In this document: positions 8,378 to 15,973 of the stretch, in pieces
Layout: each line of letters starts with the position of its first letter
How positions within the stretch are numbered: position 1 is the first letter of the stretch
Origin: a virus
Direction: 5' to 3' (one strand)
Length of the DNA stretch: 38,933 bases
IMG/VR virus record: IMGVR_UViG_3300042560_001956
Span: 1-38,933 of that record
The notes under the pieces: model-generated
Seen by the model: the letters and a program-made list of their open reading frames with translations, nothing else
Database searches by the model: none
What the model was told of the DNA's origin: nothing
Position numbers and translations under genes: made by a program

Positions 8378-8596
8378 ATGATTTGCAAACGATTCTGCTC
8401 GCCAGCGCAATGGATCACGGTTGTCATCGCTGCTGCATTCTGCAGTGGCGGATGCAACCACCCCGATCGATGCCCGTGCATCGAGACAACCATGCCATGC
8501 GATTGTTGCCAGCACTGCCTAACGCACTGCTGCGGCAAAGATGCCAGCGACTCGCTCGGCAAGTGCTGCACCTGTTGCGATTGTATTTGCAAGTAG
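8378..8596 (+). CDS. Cysteine-rich lipoprotein (18 Cys in 72 residues)
   Basis: The ATG at 8378 lies two bases after the stop of the decoration gene. The sequence has a signal peptide (MICKRFCSPAQW, then a hydrophobic VVIAAAFC) and a lipobox-like SGGC, after which come CPC, CDCC, CQHC, THCC, CCTCC, DCIC clusters. Eighteen cysteines in 72 residues suggest dense disulfide bonding or metal (zinc/copper) binding at the cell envelope. The stop TAG is part of a REP-like GTAGC. A lipoprotein inside a head-gene operon could be a superinfection-exclusion factor or cargo. This is inference. Confidence 0.6.
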   Translation: MICKRFCSPAQWITVVIAAAFCSGGCNHPDRCPCIETTMPCDCCQHCLTHCCGKDASDSLGKCCTCCDCICK

Positions 8597-8616
8597 CTAT
8601 CGCTGCCAAGCGATAG
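8593..8616 (+). repeat. REP-like element, single hairpin half (copy B)
   Basis: GTAGCTATCGCTGCCAAGCG continues to ATAG and is the first hairpin half of the 4779 element. Its TAG is the stop codon of the cysteine-rich lipoprotein. The second hairpin is absent, so this is a solo or truncated copy. Confidence 0.7.
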
Positions 8617-8629
8617 AAATGGAGCTGCG

Positions 8630-8980
8630 ATGGGAATGCTCGAGAACGCAACCGCTGCCCTCGCGTCGATCCTCGACACTCACGCGTCGGTCCCGATCAG
8701 CTACTCTCGAGGCATGACCACCATCAGCAGCCTAACCGCGATCCGCGGCTCGACCCCGTACGAAGCTAGCGACGCCGAGGGGATCATCCATCGGACCATC
8801 GCCCGCGATTACTTGATGAAGGCCGACACGTTTCCGTTCTCCGACATGCCGCGAGACGGCGACATCATCAGCGACGACGGCGAGCATTACCTCGTCCACT
8901 CGATGACGGGCGAGCGACCATGGCGGTACAGCGATCCAGGCCAATCGATCCTCCGCATCCACACGAAAAAACAACCGTAG
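8630..8980 (+). CDS. Head-tail joining (neck) protein
   Basis: This 116-residue protein has GGAG just upstream. It begins with an amphipathic helix (LENATAALASILD), then SYSRG..., LTAIRGSTPYE and a long strand-rich region ending PWRYSDPGQSILRIHTKK. The order of decoration protein, this protein, a terminator-like protein and the tail tube matches the neck region of siphoviruses, where a protein of this size joins the head connector to the tail. I recognise the overall pattern but cannot name a specific family with certainty. Confidence 0.55.
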   Translation: MGMLENATAALASILDTHASVPISYSRGMTTISSLTAIRGSTPYEASDAEGIIHRTIARDYLMKADTFPFSDMPRDGDIISDDGEHYLVHSMTGERPWRYSDPGQSILRIHTKKQP

Positions 8981-8986
8981 CCCACC

Positions 8987-9445
8987 ATGCCCGTCGCTGT
9001 CGACCGCCTGATCCTCGACGACATGAAAACCCTGATCGTCTCGGGCACGATCGCCAAGCCGGACGACCTGGGCCCGATCGTCGCTGATGACGTCACCATC
9101 GACTACCTGCCCCGCTTCGAACCCGCGGATTTGGACGATCTAAAAATCGTCCTTGCCCCGCGATCCCGAACGACGACCATCGCATCCCGCGCCTCACGGC
9201 AACGCGAGCTGCAGGTCCAGGTCGCGATCATGCAATCGGCGACCGCCGACTCCGCTCGCTTCACCGCACTGATCGACCTGACCAACGACATCGAGCAGCG
9301 GCTGGCCCTGGCGTCGGTGATCACCGGCGCGACCTACCGCGCGACCTATGTCGAATCGTCTACGCAATTGTACGACATCGCCGCCCTCGAACAGCATTCT
9401 GTATTTCGGTCGGTGATAACCCTCACATATCGCATGACCACCTAA
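8987..9445 (+). CDS. Putative tail terminator or tail completion protein
   Basis: This 152-residue protein starts six bases after the neck protein. It has mixed alpha/beta content, with a central basic SRTTTIASRASRQRELQVQVAIMQ strand region in pieces and a C-terminal beta segment FRSVITLTYRM. A roughly 150-residue protein ending in such a strand immediately before the tail tube gene is the usual position for the tail terminator (lambda gpU analogue) that caps the tube. The call is from gene order and general shape rather than a diagnostic motif. Confidence 0.5.
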   Translation: MPVAVDRLILDDMKTLIVSGTIAKPDDLGPIVADDVTIDYLPRFEPADLDDLKIVLAPRSRTTTIASRASRQRELQVQVAIMQSATADSARFTALIDLTNDIEQRLALASVITGATYRATYVESSTQLYDIAALEQHSVFRSVITLTYRMTT

Positions 9446-9463
9446 CCCCCCGAGGCCCCACGC

Positions 9464-9979
9464 ATGCCCGCCAACATCGGCCCACTAGCTGGCAACGAGT
9501 GCAAACTGTATTACCAGCCAACACTCGCAACCACGTTTACCATCTCCAACTCCGTGCTGATCACCGAGGCGCAAGACGTCAATCTGTCGGTCACCACCGG
9601 CACGACCGACGCTGCCAGCCGCATCAGCAACTTCAAAGCCAAGCTCCCGACCCTGACCGAGCTGTCGCTGACGTTCGGCTATTTGTGGAACGGCGATGTC
9701 GGCGACACGCAAATCACCGCGCTGCGGACCGCGTTCCTCGCGCGGACCGTGTGGCACTGGGCCGTGATGGACAACCTCAACACCACCTCCGCGGGACCAC
9801 CCGCAGTTCCAGGTCCCAAGGGTTCGCAGGGTTTGACGTTCCCAGGAATCATCACCGAGTTTGTGGTCGATCAACCGCTCGAGGGTGCGGTCAAGGTCGA
9901 CATCAAGGTCGACCTGGCTCGCGTCAAGGTGACCGGCACCATTGTCGACCCAGCGTGGTTGACCGTCGCCTCCAACTAG
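9464..9979 (+). CDS. Major tail tube protein
   Basis: This 171-residue protein has GAGG upstream. The N-terminal MPANIGPLAGNECKLYY, the ITEAQDVNLSVT strand, the mid-domain TLTELSLTFGYLWNGDVGD, and the closing strands VVDQPLEGAVKVDIKV and VKVTGTIVDPAW match the beta-sandwich of siphovirus tail tube proteins that stack as hexameric rings. No tail sheath gene follows, which supports a non-contractile tail. Confidence 0.7.
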   Translation: MPANIGPLAGNECKLYYQPTLATTFTISNSVLITEAQDVNLSVTTGTTDAASRISNFKAKLPTLTELSLTFGYLWNGDVGDTQITALRTAFLARTVWHWAVMDNLNTTSAGPPAVPGPKGSQGLTFPGIITEFVVDQPLEGAVKVDIKVDLARVKVTGTIVDPAWLTVASN

Positions 9980-9987
9980 CAGCACCC

Positions 9988-10035
9988 GTAGCTATCACCG
10001 CCAGGTGATGGCCATCGCTTGGCAGCGACAGCTAC
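9988..10035 (-). repeat. REP-like double-hairpin element (copy C, inverted relative to copy A)
   Basis: This 48-bp GTAGC...GCTAC element is the reverse complement of 4779-4826 at 46 of 48 positions. It lies between the tail tube gene and the next ORF. It has the same two hairpins in opposite order. Confidence 0.8.
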
Positions 10036-10051
10036 ATCAGCGAGGGACACC

Positions 10052-10279
10052 ATGCGACTCGGCGACATTCTCGAGATCGAATTCCGCGACCACGCACACG
10101 GCCACGAGACCATCGTTTTTTTCGTCTGGGGCCGGTTGGTCAAGCGTACGAAAACCGATCTCGTGATCGCGGTCTGGGACTACACGCGACCACCCAAGCG
10201 ACGATCCGTCGAGAACGACCCCAACGTCGAGACCTTCACGATCGCGCGCGATGCGGTCATCTCTTATCGGATCCTCTGA
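10052..10279 (+). CDS. Small conserved-looking hypothetical tail-region protein
   Basis: This 75-residue protein starts at ATG 10052, with GAGGGA five bases upstream. The frame is open further upstream only because it runs through the REP element. It is a compact beta-rich protein: MRLGDILEIEFRDH, TIVFFVWGRLVKR, TDLVIAVWDY, then FTIARDAVISYRIL. The strand pattern resembles an SH3-like or small barrel fold. No function is evident. It sits between tail tube and tail chaperone genes. Confidence 0.6.
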   Translation: MRLGDILEIEFRDHAHGHETIVFFVWGRLVKRTKTDLVIAVWDYTRPPKRRSVENDPNVETFTIARDAVISYRIL

Positions 10280-10291
10280 TCCAATTTTATC

Positions 10292-10618
10292 ATGGCAAAA
10301 TTTCTGCAATCGCTCACGGTAACGATCCCCAACGCGGGGACCACGTCCGATTCCGCCACCATGCCCGCGACGATGTACTGTCTGGGCCTGGTCACCCCCG
10401 CCGCCCTGACCGGCACCGCGTTCACATTCGAGGGGTCGATCGACGGCTCGACGTTCCGCCCGCTCTACGACGAGGCAACGCAGTACAGCGTCAACGTCGG
10501 CACTTCGCGATACGTCGCGCTGAAACGCCAGGTGATGGAACCGTGCAAGTATCTCAAGGTCATCTCCGGCTCGTCCGAGGCGGCCCTCCGAACTATTACC
10601 CTTGTGATCGGAGAATAG
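10292..10618 (+). CDS. Beta-sandwich virion protein of unknown role
   Basis: This 108-residue protein reads as a single beta-sandwich: LTVTIPNAGTTSDS, LVTPAALTGTAFTFEGSIDG, RPLYDEATQYSVNV, SRYVALKR, YLKVISGSS, ITLVIGE. Small proteins with the order T..I...G...S, A.LTG...TF..S.DG..F..LYD and YLK..SG are common in phage structural operons and are thought to be virion surface or accessory tail proteins. Its stop is separated from the chaperone start by one base. Confidence 0.6.
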   Translation: MAKFLQSLTVTIPNAGTTSDSATMPATMYCLGLVTPAALTGTAFTFEGSIDGSTFRPLYDEATQYSVNVGTSRYVALKRQVMEPCKYLKVISGSSEAALRTITLVIGE

Positions 10619-10619
10619 C

Positions 10620-11156
10620 ATGGCCGCAACATTCAGAGACACCGAAGGACGCGAGTGGTCGCTGCGGCTCGACGTCGCAACCCTGCGACGCGTACGTGAT
10701 CTGACCACGGTCGATCTCGGGAAACTGTTCGCCGACCCGCGCCAGCTGGCCGCGCTGCACGATGACATCATCCTATTCGTCGACGTCCTCTATGCGATTG
10801 TCAAACCCGCTGCCGACGCCCGCAACGTGACCGACATTCAGTTCGGCGAATCGCTTGCCGGTGATGTGCTCGAGGGTGCGGTTTTGGCGTTTGAATGTGC
10901 GGTGGTCGATTTCCTCCCGGAGCGAGATCGCCGCGCGGTTCTGCGTCAACTGATCGACGGCAACCGAGCGGCGCAGAAACAAGCGGTGCTGCGGATCCAG
11001 AACGCGATTCGGGACGGTCTGATCGAGCAGGGGATCGCGGCCCAGCTGGCGACCCTGGACCAGATGCTGACCAAGCCAAGTCCCTCTGGGAAATCTGCTA
11101 CCGACTTGCCGCCATCGTCGGACTCGAGTCCGGTCCCTACAGTCTCCGCGAGCTGA
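10620..11156 (+). CDS. Tail assembly chaperone, N-terminal product (lambda gpG-like)
   Basis: This 178-residue mostly helical protein contains TFRDTEGREWSLRLDVATL in part, a helical core and a Ser/Pro-rich end. It lies after the tail tube, where the two-product chaperone operon is expected. The reading frame that carries the downstream chaperone domain is -1 relative to this one, and the change of sense occurs around GGGAAA at 11088-11093. After that point this frame reads as low-complexity SATDLPPSSDSSP..., while the other frame reads as a structured domain. A programmed frameshift is therefore likely, as in lambda gpG-gpGT. Confidence 0.65.
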   Translation: MAATFRDTEGREWSLRLDVATLRRVRDLTTVDLGKLFADPRQLAALHDDIILFVDVLYAIVKPAADARNVTDIQFGESLAGDVLEGAVLAFECAVVDFLPERDRRAVLRQLIDGNRAAQKQAVLRIQNAIRDGLIEQGIAAQLATLDQMLTKPSPSGKSATDLPPSSDSSPVPTVSAS

Positions 11157-11374
11157 TGTGGATGGTCGACGCGGTCCGCTGCGAACGCTGGGACCACACG
11201 GCGTCGATGCTGTGTCAAGCGGCCAATAACTACCGCGATCCGAAATCGCGACCGCTGCCGTTCGAGCGGTTCCATCCGTATCGCGACGCGCCGCAGCGAT
11301 CTCGCGGCATGAGTGTCTCCGACCTCCACGCGTTCCGCGGCCTGTTCCGCGAACAGGTTATTACTCTGAATTGA
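11156..11374 (+). CDS. Tail assembly chaperone, C-terminal domain (gpT-like, possibly made by frameshift)
   Basis: An ATG at 11156 overlaps the previous stop (TGATG), allowing a 72-residue product by reinitiation: MWMVDAVRCERWDHTASML..., RDPKSRPLPFERFHPY, ending FREQVITLN. The conserved-looking sense begins earlier in the same frame, from about 11087 (LWEICYRLAAIVGL, then SGPYSLRELMW), so the functional domain is probably joined to the upstream protein by -1 slippage. The tape measure gene usually follows directly, but here it is 5.3 kb away. Confidence 0.55.
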   Translation: MWMVDAVRCERWDHTASMLCQAANNYRDPKSRPLPFERFHPYRDAPQRSRGMSVSDLHAFRGLFREQVITLN

Positions 11375-11383
11375 TAGTGAACC

Positions 11384-12382
11384 ATGTCCGCAACGTCGCT
11401 TGACCTCAGCCAGATCAAAACCGATGCACTGTCGGCGGCAGCGTCGTTTAGGACGTTGATCGGGCTTGGCACGCTTGCAACGCAGTCCGGCACGTTCTCG
11501 GGCACTTCAAGCGGCACGAACACCGGCGACCAGGACTTGAGCGGTTTGCTGGTCAAGGCGAGCAACCTGAGCGACCTGACCAACGCAGCAACGGCACGCA
11601 CGAATCTTGGTCTAGGCACTGGCAATACGCCGACGTTCCTTGCTCTCGCTCTTTCTGGTCAATCGCTGACTGGATCGCAAGCTACATCTTTAATTGATGC
11701 ATCGGCTACCTGGAACACCACGGGCATTCCGACACTTATCAAAGCCAACGTCACCGACACCGCTTCGTCGTCCAGTTCGCTGCTGATGGATTTGCAAGTT
11801 GGTGGGGCAAGTCGGTTCAATGTAACAAAAGCAGGAAGATTGAGCCTGGGTTCTTCCTTAGCCGTTTCAGGCGGTGCATCATTTGGGGACAGACTCACAT
11901 TAGGTATGATGCAGATTGGACAGGGAGGAGATCCATTAGCAGGGGCATACGCCATCAATGTATTTAGCAATTATCCAATAGGGTTTTCTGCTGCTGGTGG
12001 AAATCCTGATGCAATGCTATTTCGCGACGCCGCTCAAACCCTCGCCCAGAGAAATGCCGGAAATGCCCAGACGTTCCGCATCTATGAATCTTTTACCGAC
12101 GCAAGCAATTACACCCGTGGCAAGCTCGAATGGTCTAGCAACGTCTTCCGCATCGGCACCGAGAAAGCGGGCACGGGCAGTGCTAGGGCACTGGAGTTGC
12201 AGACGGATGGGACAACTCGCATGACAATCTCTGCCGCCGGTGCGGTGACAATCGGAGCGTTCACCCTGCCGACGACAGACGGAACAAGCGGACAGGTTTT
12301 AGCGACCAACGGGTCTGGTGTTGCAACGTGGCAGACCAGAGCAACGCGAGCATTCGCAGTAGCAATGGCGGTGGCCTTATGA
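11384..12382 (+). CDS. Tail fibre or appendage protein
   Basis: This 332-residue protein has the typical phage fibre repeats: FRTLIGLGTLATQSGTFSG, a GTNTGDQDLSGL segment, and ARTNLGLGTGNTPTF, followed by a beta-rich shaft (LGSSLAVSGGASFGDRLTL) and SGQVLATNGSGVATW near the end. Such repeats form trimeric beta-helical shafts. The middle of the gene (about 11820-12010) is visibly more AT-rich than its neighbours. It overlaps the next gene by ATGA. Confidence 0.7.
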   Translation: MSATSLDLSQIKTDALSAAASFRTLIGLGTLATQSGTFSGTSSGTNTGDQDLSGLLVKASNLSDLTNAATARTNLGLGTGNTPTFLALALSGQSLTGSQATSLIDASATWNTTGIPTLIKANVTDTASSSSSLLMDLQVGGASRFNVTKAGRLSLGSSLAVSGGASFGDRLTLGMMQIGQGGDPLAGAYAINVFSNYPIGFSAAGGNPDAMLFRDAAQTLAQRNAGNAQTFRIYESFTDASNYTRGKLEWSSNVFRIGTEKAGTGSARALELQTDGTTRMTISAAGAVTIGAFTLPTTDGTSGQVLATNGSGVATWQTRATRAFAVAMAVAL

Positions 12383-12924
12383 AGAAATTGCTTGGCGTCG
12401 ATATTGTTGGATCGGCAACGCTCAGCCCCGGTATAGGCGGTGTGGGTACGGTGACGTTTACCGGGCCGGTGTTAGGCTTACATCAACTATTGATCGTGAC
12501 CAACGTCACGCGAAACACGATCATCTACAACTTCGCCGACCCAGACGCGGGCGAAGCGGCGTACAGCAACAATGTACTGACGCTGACGGCTAACACGGCC
12601 ACTCAATCGGCGAGCGATGTGTTGCAAGTCTTTGTCGATGTTGCCGAAGGAGATTTTCCGACGCCGGTTGCGGACAGCGAGGGTCGCAATACTCTAGCTC
12701 GAATCTTGCAGATGCTCATGGCTCCATTGGGCTACGACAAGAGTTTGCAGCGTCAGCGAGTCACTGGCGTGATCGAAAGCGGCACCGTGACGACCGTCAC
12801 TGGCGTGACCACTGTTACCACCGTCACCGGCGTGACCAACATCGACGGTCGAAACGGCGCGATGCTGATTAACCAAACAAATCTTGATGCCTGGGCAAGT
12901 TGCGTTCGGGCAAGAATCACATGA
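12379..12924 (+). CDS. Virion protein with Val-Thr repeat linker
   Basis: The start is ATG 12379, overlapping the previous stop. The 181-residue product has an N-terminal beta domain (SATLSPGIGGVGTVTF, LHQLLIVTNVTRNTIIYNF), a middle LARILQMLMAPLGYDKSL segment, a tract of alternating Val/Thr (residues about 150-166, GTVTTVTGVTTVTTVTG) encoded by imperfect gtgac/gttac repeats at 12785-12838, and the end NIDGRNGAMLINQTNLDAWASCVRARI. Several phages have a VT-rich linker followed by an N..AW....R.RI ending, which supports a virion component. Confidence 0.6.
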   Translation: MKKLLGVDIVGSATLSPGIGGVGTVTFTGPVLGLHQLLIVTNVTRNTIIYNFADPDAGEAAYSNNVLTLTANTATQSASDVLQVFVDVAEGDFPTPVADSEGRNTLARILQMLMAPLGYDKSLQRQRVTGVIESGTVTTVTGVTTVTTVTGVTNIDGRNGAMLINQTNLDAWASCVRARIT

Positions 12925-12933
12925 GGATCAAAC

Positions 12934-14547
12934 ATGGCAAACACATTTAAGAAGGTCATCGACCGCATGCTGTGGGCACAGGTGGCTCCGTCACCGAACG
13001 CACACGCTGCCGGGTCCGCGATGTTCGCTGATATGCGATCTGACGTAAGCCGAAACCCATTTGCTTACAACCTTGTTTCTGCCGCGATCCTGAACCGCTA
13101 CAACATCGTCACCAAGGCATGGCAGCTTGCGGTCAACCCTGGTCTCGGTGGTACGTTTGGCGCAGGCGCGACGGGTGCCTTTGCGCCAAGCTTTGCTGCG
13201 GTTGGCACGATCGCTGCCGGTGCTACGACAACCACCATCACGCTTTCTACCGCGCTCCCGGCTGCGGTCGGAGTGAACATGCTCGCCAATCGTGGCGGCA
13301 GCGGCGATTACGGATTCAAGATTCGCATCATAGACACCACAGCCGGTAAGACTGAGGAGAGGTTCATCATCGGCAACACTGGCGGAACGACTCCGACTAT
13401 TCGTGTGGACAATGCCTTTACATTCACTCCGGCCAACGGCGCAAGATATGAACTCCTCTCTGGACGCGTGTTCCTGCTGTCGGCTGGCGCACTTGCCGCG
13501 ACGATCTTCCGCGCGTTTGAGGTTGCCACAAACTCGCTTGCCGACCGGACCAACACCAACCTTGCGGCCACCATCGGCACGGATAGCGCCATGCTGGTGC
13601 TCGATGAGCAGTACACGCCGTACAACTGCGAGCCCGGCGAGGGGATGATCAAGGGCGCATACACCTACGACACAAACCTTGTGTCGAGAAAAGCGTTGGT
13701 CGCGACGGGTGCTGCTGCCGGAACGATCACCGGCCAAGCCGCATTGGGGGATGCTGTAGTTGCGGCGAACGAGTACCGGAACTTCCAGATCCGCATCGTC
13801 GAGGATACGACAACTCCGGCGTCGGTCGGGCAGCGCCGCATCATCGCTTCGCACACTGCCGGACCCTCGGCTGTCTACACTTTGGGAACTAACTGGACGA
13901 CGACGCCCAGCTCCAGCGCAAAGTTCGTTATTGAGCTGCCCAACTTGATCGTGCTGCGCACGACCGCGAACACTACGACCTACGTTTACAACTACACCGA
14001 CGCGACGATCAATAACGGCACCAACTCGATTGTCGCCAACGCTTGGTCAACGGCCTACTTCGGCGCGGCCCCTGCTGCCAACGCGGCTGGCGGTCTGTGG
14101 TGTCCCTCGTTCGGTATCGAGATCGACCCGGCAAGAAACGCTCGCCATAGCTTCAACTATTTCTTCCGTGGCGGTGCCGTAACGCTCGATCTGCTTGACA
14201 TTGCTGGCAGCATCACTGGAACTTGGACGGGTGCCATCGTCTACGACGGTGGCGTGAACTCTTTCGGCGCTGGTACTACCGGGTGCTACTCGCCATACGG
14301 TCACGAGGGCCGGTTCTCGTATATCAACGTCTATGTCGCTTCGCAGATCAACCAGATCTACCGTTTCGACGCCAAGAACCGCGTGTTTTCGCCTTACACG
14401 CCGACCGACTTTTTGCAATCTGGCACGGCAACTGCTGGATCTCGCATGGCGGCGTATCCAGCCATTGACGGAACTGATAAGTATGACGTAGTGCTTTTGC
14501 AGTCTCACCTATCAACGATCAGCCAAGAACTTATTCCATTGGTGTAA
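12934..14547 (+). CDS. Large beta-rich virion surface protein
   Basis: This 537-residue protein is rich in Thr, Ala, Asn and Gly with regular beta-strand spacing. Recurring segments such as TEERFIIGNTGGTTPTIRVDNAF and VGQRRIIASHTAGPSAVYTLG (given in part) look like two homologous domains. The C-terminal half contains FNYFFRGGAVTLDLLDIAG, EGRFSYINVYVASQ and IYRFDAKNRVFSPYTPTDFL, suggesting propeller- or barrel-like structure. It is probably part of the tail appendage block between chaperone and tape measure. Exact function is unknown. It is preceded by GAGGATC. Confidence 0.6.
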   Translation: MANTFKKVIDRMLWAQVAPSPNAHAAGSAMFADMRSDVSRNPFAYNLVSAAILNRYNIVTKAWQLAVNPGLGGTFGAGATGAFAPSFAAVGTIAAGATTTTITLSTALPAAVGVNMLANRGGSGDYGFKIRIIDTTAGKTEERFIIGNTGGTTPTIRVDNAFTFTPANGARYELLSGRVFLLSAGALAATIFRAFEVATNSLADRTNTNLAATIGTDSAMLVLDEQYTPYNCEPGEGMIKGAYTYDTNLVSRKALVATGAAAGTITGQAALGDAVVAANEYRNFQIRIVEDTTTPASVGQRRIIASHTAGPSAVYTLGTNWTTTPSSSAKFVIELPNLIVLRTTANTTTYVYNYTDATINNGTNSIVANAWSTAYFGAAPAANAAGGLWCPSFGIEIDPARNARHSFNYFFRGGAVTLDLLDIAGSITGTWTGAIVYDGGVNSFGAGTTGCYSPYGHEGRFSYINVYVASQINQIYRFDAKNRVFSPYTPTDFLQSGTATAGSRMAAYPAIDGTDKYDVVLLQSHLSTISQELIPLV

Positions 14548-14550
14548 TAA

Positions 14551-14715
14551 ATGAGCATAGCTGAATTGACTTTGTTGGTCGCAAATAAGCTAAAAGCACT
14601 CAACTCGCAAATTGCAACCGCGACAGTCAACGGCGAAGTTGCCGAAGTGGTGCGTTTGCAATCCGAGATCGAAATTACGACTGTGACTCTTAACCAACTC
14701 AGGTCTCTGCAATGA
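14551..14715 (+). CDS. Small helical protein (54 residues)
   Basis: The ATG at 14551 follows the previous stop by three bases, and the end overlaps the next ATG (ATGA). The product MSIAELTLLVANKLKALNSQ continues as a predicted single long amphipathic helix with coiled-coil character and ends LNQLRSLQ. Short helical proteins like this often accompany phage appendage genes as chaperones or trimerisation aids. No family is recognised. Confidence 0.5.
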   Translation: MSIAELTLLVANKLKALNSQIATATVNGEVAEVVRLQSEIEITTVTLNQLRSLQ

Positions 14716-15038
14716 TCGACTTAAACCAGCTAACCCAAGAACAACGCTGGGGCGTCGACTTCGCAACACTCGAAGCGAACAAACCCATCGTTACCGAGAA
14801 CGAACAGATCACGCAGTCTAACGCGAGTCTGCCGGTGAGCGAGCAGAAACCGCTGAAGGAACTGTTCACGGCACAGAGCTATCTTGAGTCGGTGATGCGG
14901 TCGGCTTGTGATTCGTATTATGCGCAACTTGTCGATTTTAAGAAGAAGTCGGCGTTGCAGATGTTTGATTCCCTCACCCCAGAGCAACAAGCGGCACTCG
15001 TAGCCCAGTTGCACATTCCTGACGTTTTGCCGGAATAA
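14712..15038 (+). CDS. Hypothetical helical protein in the appendage block
   Basis: This 108-residue protein overlaps both neighbours by start/stop codons, so it is translationally coupled. It is polar and mainly helical (LTQEQRWGVDFATLEANK, LFTAQSYLESVMRSACDSYY) with a C-terminal SLTPEQQAALVAQLHIP segment. No recognisable domain is present. A role as an appendage chaperone or assembly factor would fit its place. Confidence 0.55.
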   Translation: MIDLNQLTQEQRWGVDFATLEANKPIVTENEQITQSNASLPVSEQKPLKELFTAQSYLESVMRSACDSYYAQLVDFKKKSALQMFDSLTPEQQAALVAQLHIPDVLPE

Positions 15039-15205
15039 TGATGCACCTCGAAATCAGCAAAGAAGAACAACAGCAACTGATGGCTTGCCTTGACCTCGCA
15101 GTCAAGCAAGGTGGATTGCAGGCCGCAAGTGTGCTGTTGCCACTCGCAGCAAAGCTCCAAGCACTGAAGGACGAATCGGATGGCAACGCAGACGCTGGAG
15201 TTTAG
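15038..15205 (+). CDS. Small helical protein (55 residues)
   Basis: ATGATG at 15038 overlaps the previous stop (TAATG). The product MMHLEISKEEQQQLMACLDL continues with two predicted helices (AASVLLPLAAKLQALKD) and stops at TAG 15203-15205 after DGNADAGV, overlapping the next gene by 26 bp. It resembles small helical proteins found between phage fibre genes. Function is unknown. Confidence 0.45.
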   Translation: MMHLEISKEEQQQLMACLDLAVKQGGLQAASVLLPLAAKLQALKDESDGNADAGV

Positions 15206-15929
15206 TGCCGGTACTGGCCTGACGCTTTCGTGCAAACTGTTCGCATTGGGCAGCGATACGGTTGTTGACACGCAGACGGCAACGGAACGCACCAACGACA
15301 AAAACCGCTACGTTGTGGCGTTTACGTCGATTCCTGCCGGTGCGTACAGGCTGAATGCGTTTGTTGGTGCGACGGGTGGATTTGCGAACGAGGTGTACGA
15401 CCTCACGTTGAGCACGGCGACGTTTTACCCGCGCGAAGAAGCGGCAGCGGGCGGTCTCGACGCTGCGGGGGTGCGAGCTGCGGTGGGCCTCGCGTCTGCG
15501 AACCTGGACACGCAACTGTCTGGCATCGCTGCCAAGACACAATTGATCACCACGGGCACCGTCACCTACTCCGGCCCGGTCGATCCGACGGGCAAGATCG
15601 CCTCGCCCATCATTCGCGGCGACGACTACCTGGCCGCAAACAATCGCGCGTTTAACTGGACCATCACCGCGATCACTGGTTTGACCGCTGCGACCTGCAC
15701 GTCCCGACTCGGGTTCAAGAGTGGGACGACAACGCTGGTCGTCAACGGAACCGTGACCGACAACGGCAACGGAACATGGACCGCTTCGCACGACATGACC
15801 CGCACGCAATCGGCGACGCTAACGCAGCAGCAATACGATTGGTCGGTCGAGATCGTCCACAGCGGCGGGACCGAGATCACTCCGGTCCGATCCGGCCGCG
15901 GTGTCGCTGTCGCGGAGAAGTTTTCGTAA
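15180..15929 (+). CDS. Virion appendage protein with Ig-like/BppU-like C-terminal half
   Basis: This 249-residue protein has an N-terminal beta domain (FSAGTGLTLSCKLFAL, VVAFTSIPAGAYRLNAFV), a helical connector DAAGVRAAVGLASANLDTQL, and a C-terminal domain with RGDDYLAANNRAFNWTI, TSRLGFKSGTTTLVV, TDNGNGTWTASHDM and QQYDWSVEIVHSGG. The last region resembles the immunoglobulin-like first domain of baseplate upper proteins that describe polymer or receptor attachment modules. It is probably part of the host-range appendage. Confidence 0.55.
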   Translation: MATQTLEFSAGTGLTLSCKLFALGSDTVVDTQTATERTNDKNRYVVAFTSIPAGAYRLNAFVGATGGFANEVYDLTLSTATFYPREEAAAGGLDAAGVRAAVGLASANLDTQLSGIAAKTQLITTGTVTYSGPVDPTGKIASPIIRGDDYLAANNRAFNWTITAITGLTAATCTSRLGFKSGTTTLVVNGTVTDNGNGTWTASHDMTRTQSATLTQQQYDWSVEIVHSGGTEITPVRSGRGVAVAEKFS

Positions 15930-15973
15930 CACCCGGCGGCTCGCGCTGCTCGGATAACAATGACACGCTCATC

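Noticed and set aside
11020-11040. G GGG slippage at 11030 as the frameshift site
   Set aside because: It would make about 20 residues of poor sense (AGDRGPAGDPGP) before the conserved-looking domain; the change at about 11088 fits better.
15776-15973. Longer start for the tail completion protein
   Set aside because: The upstream part is an out-of-frame shadow of the preceding appendage gene.
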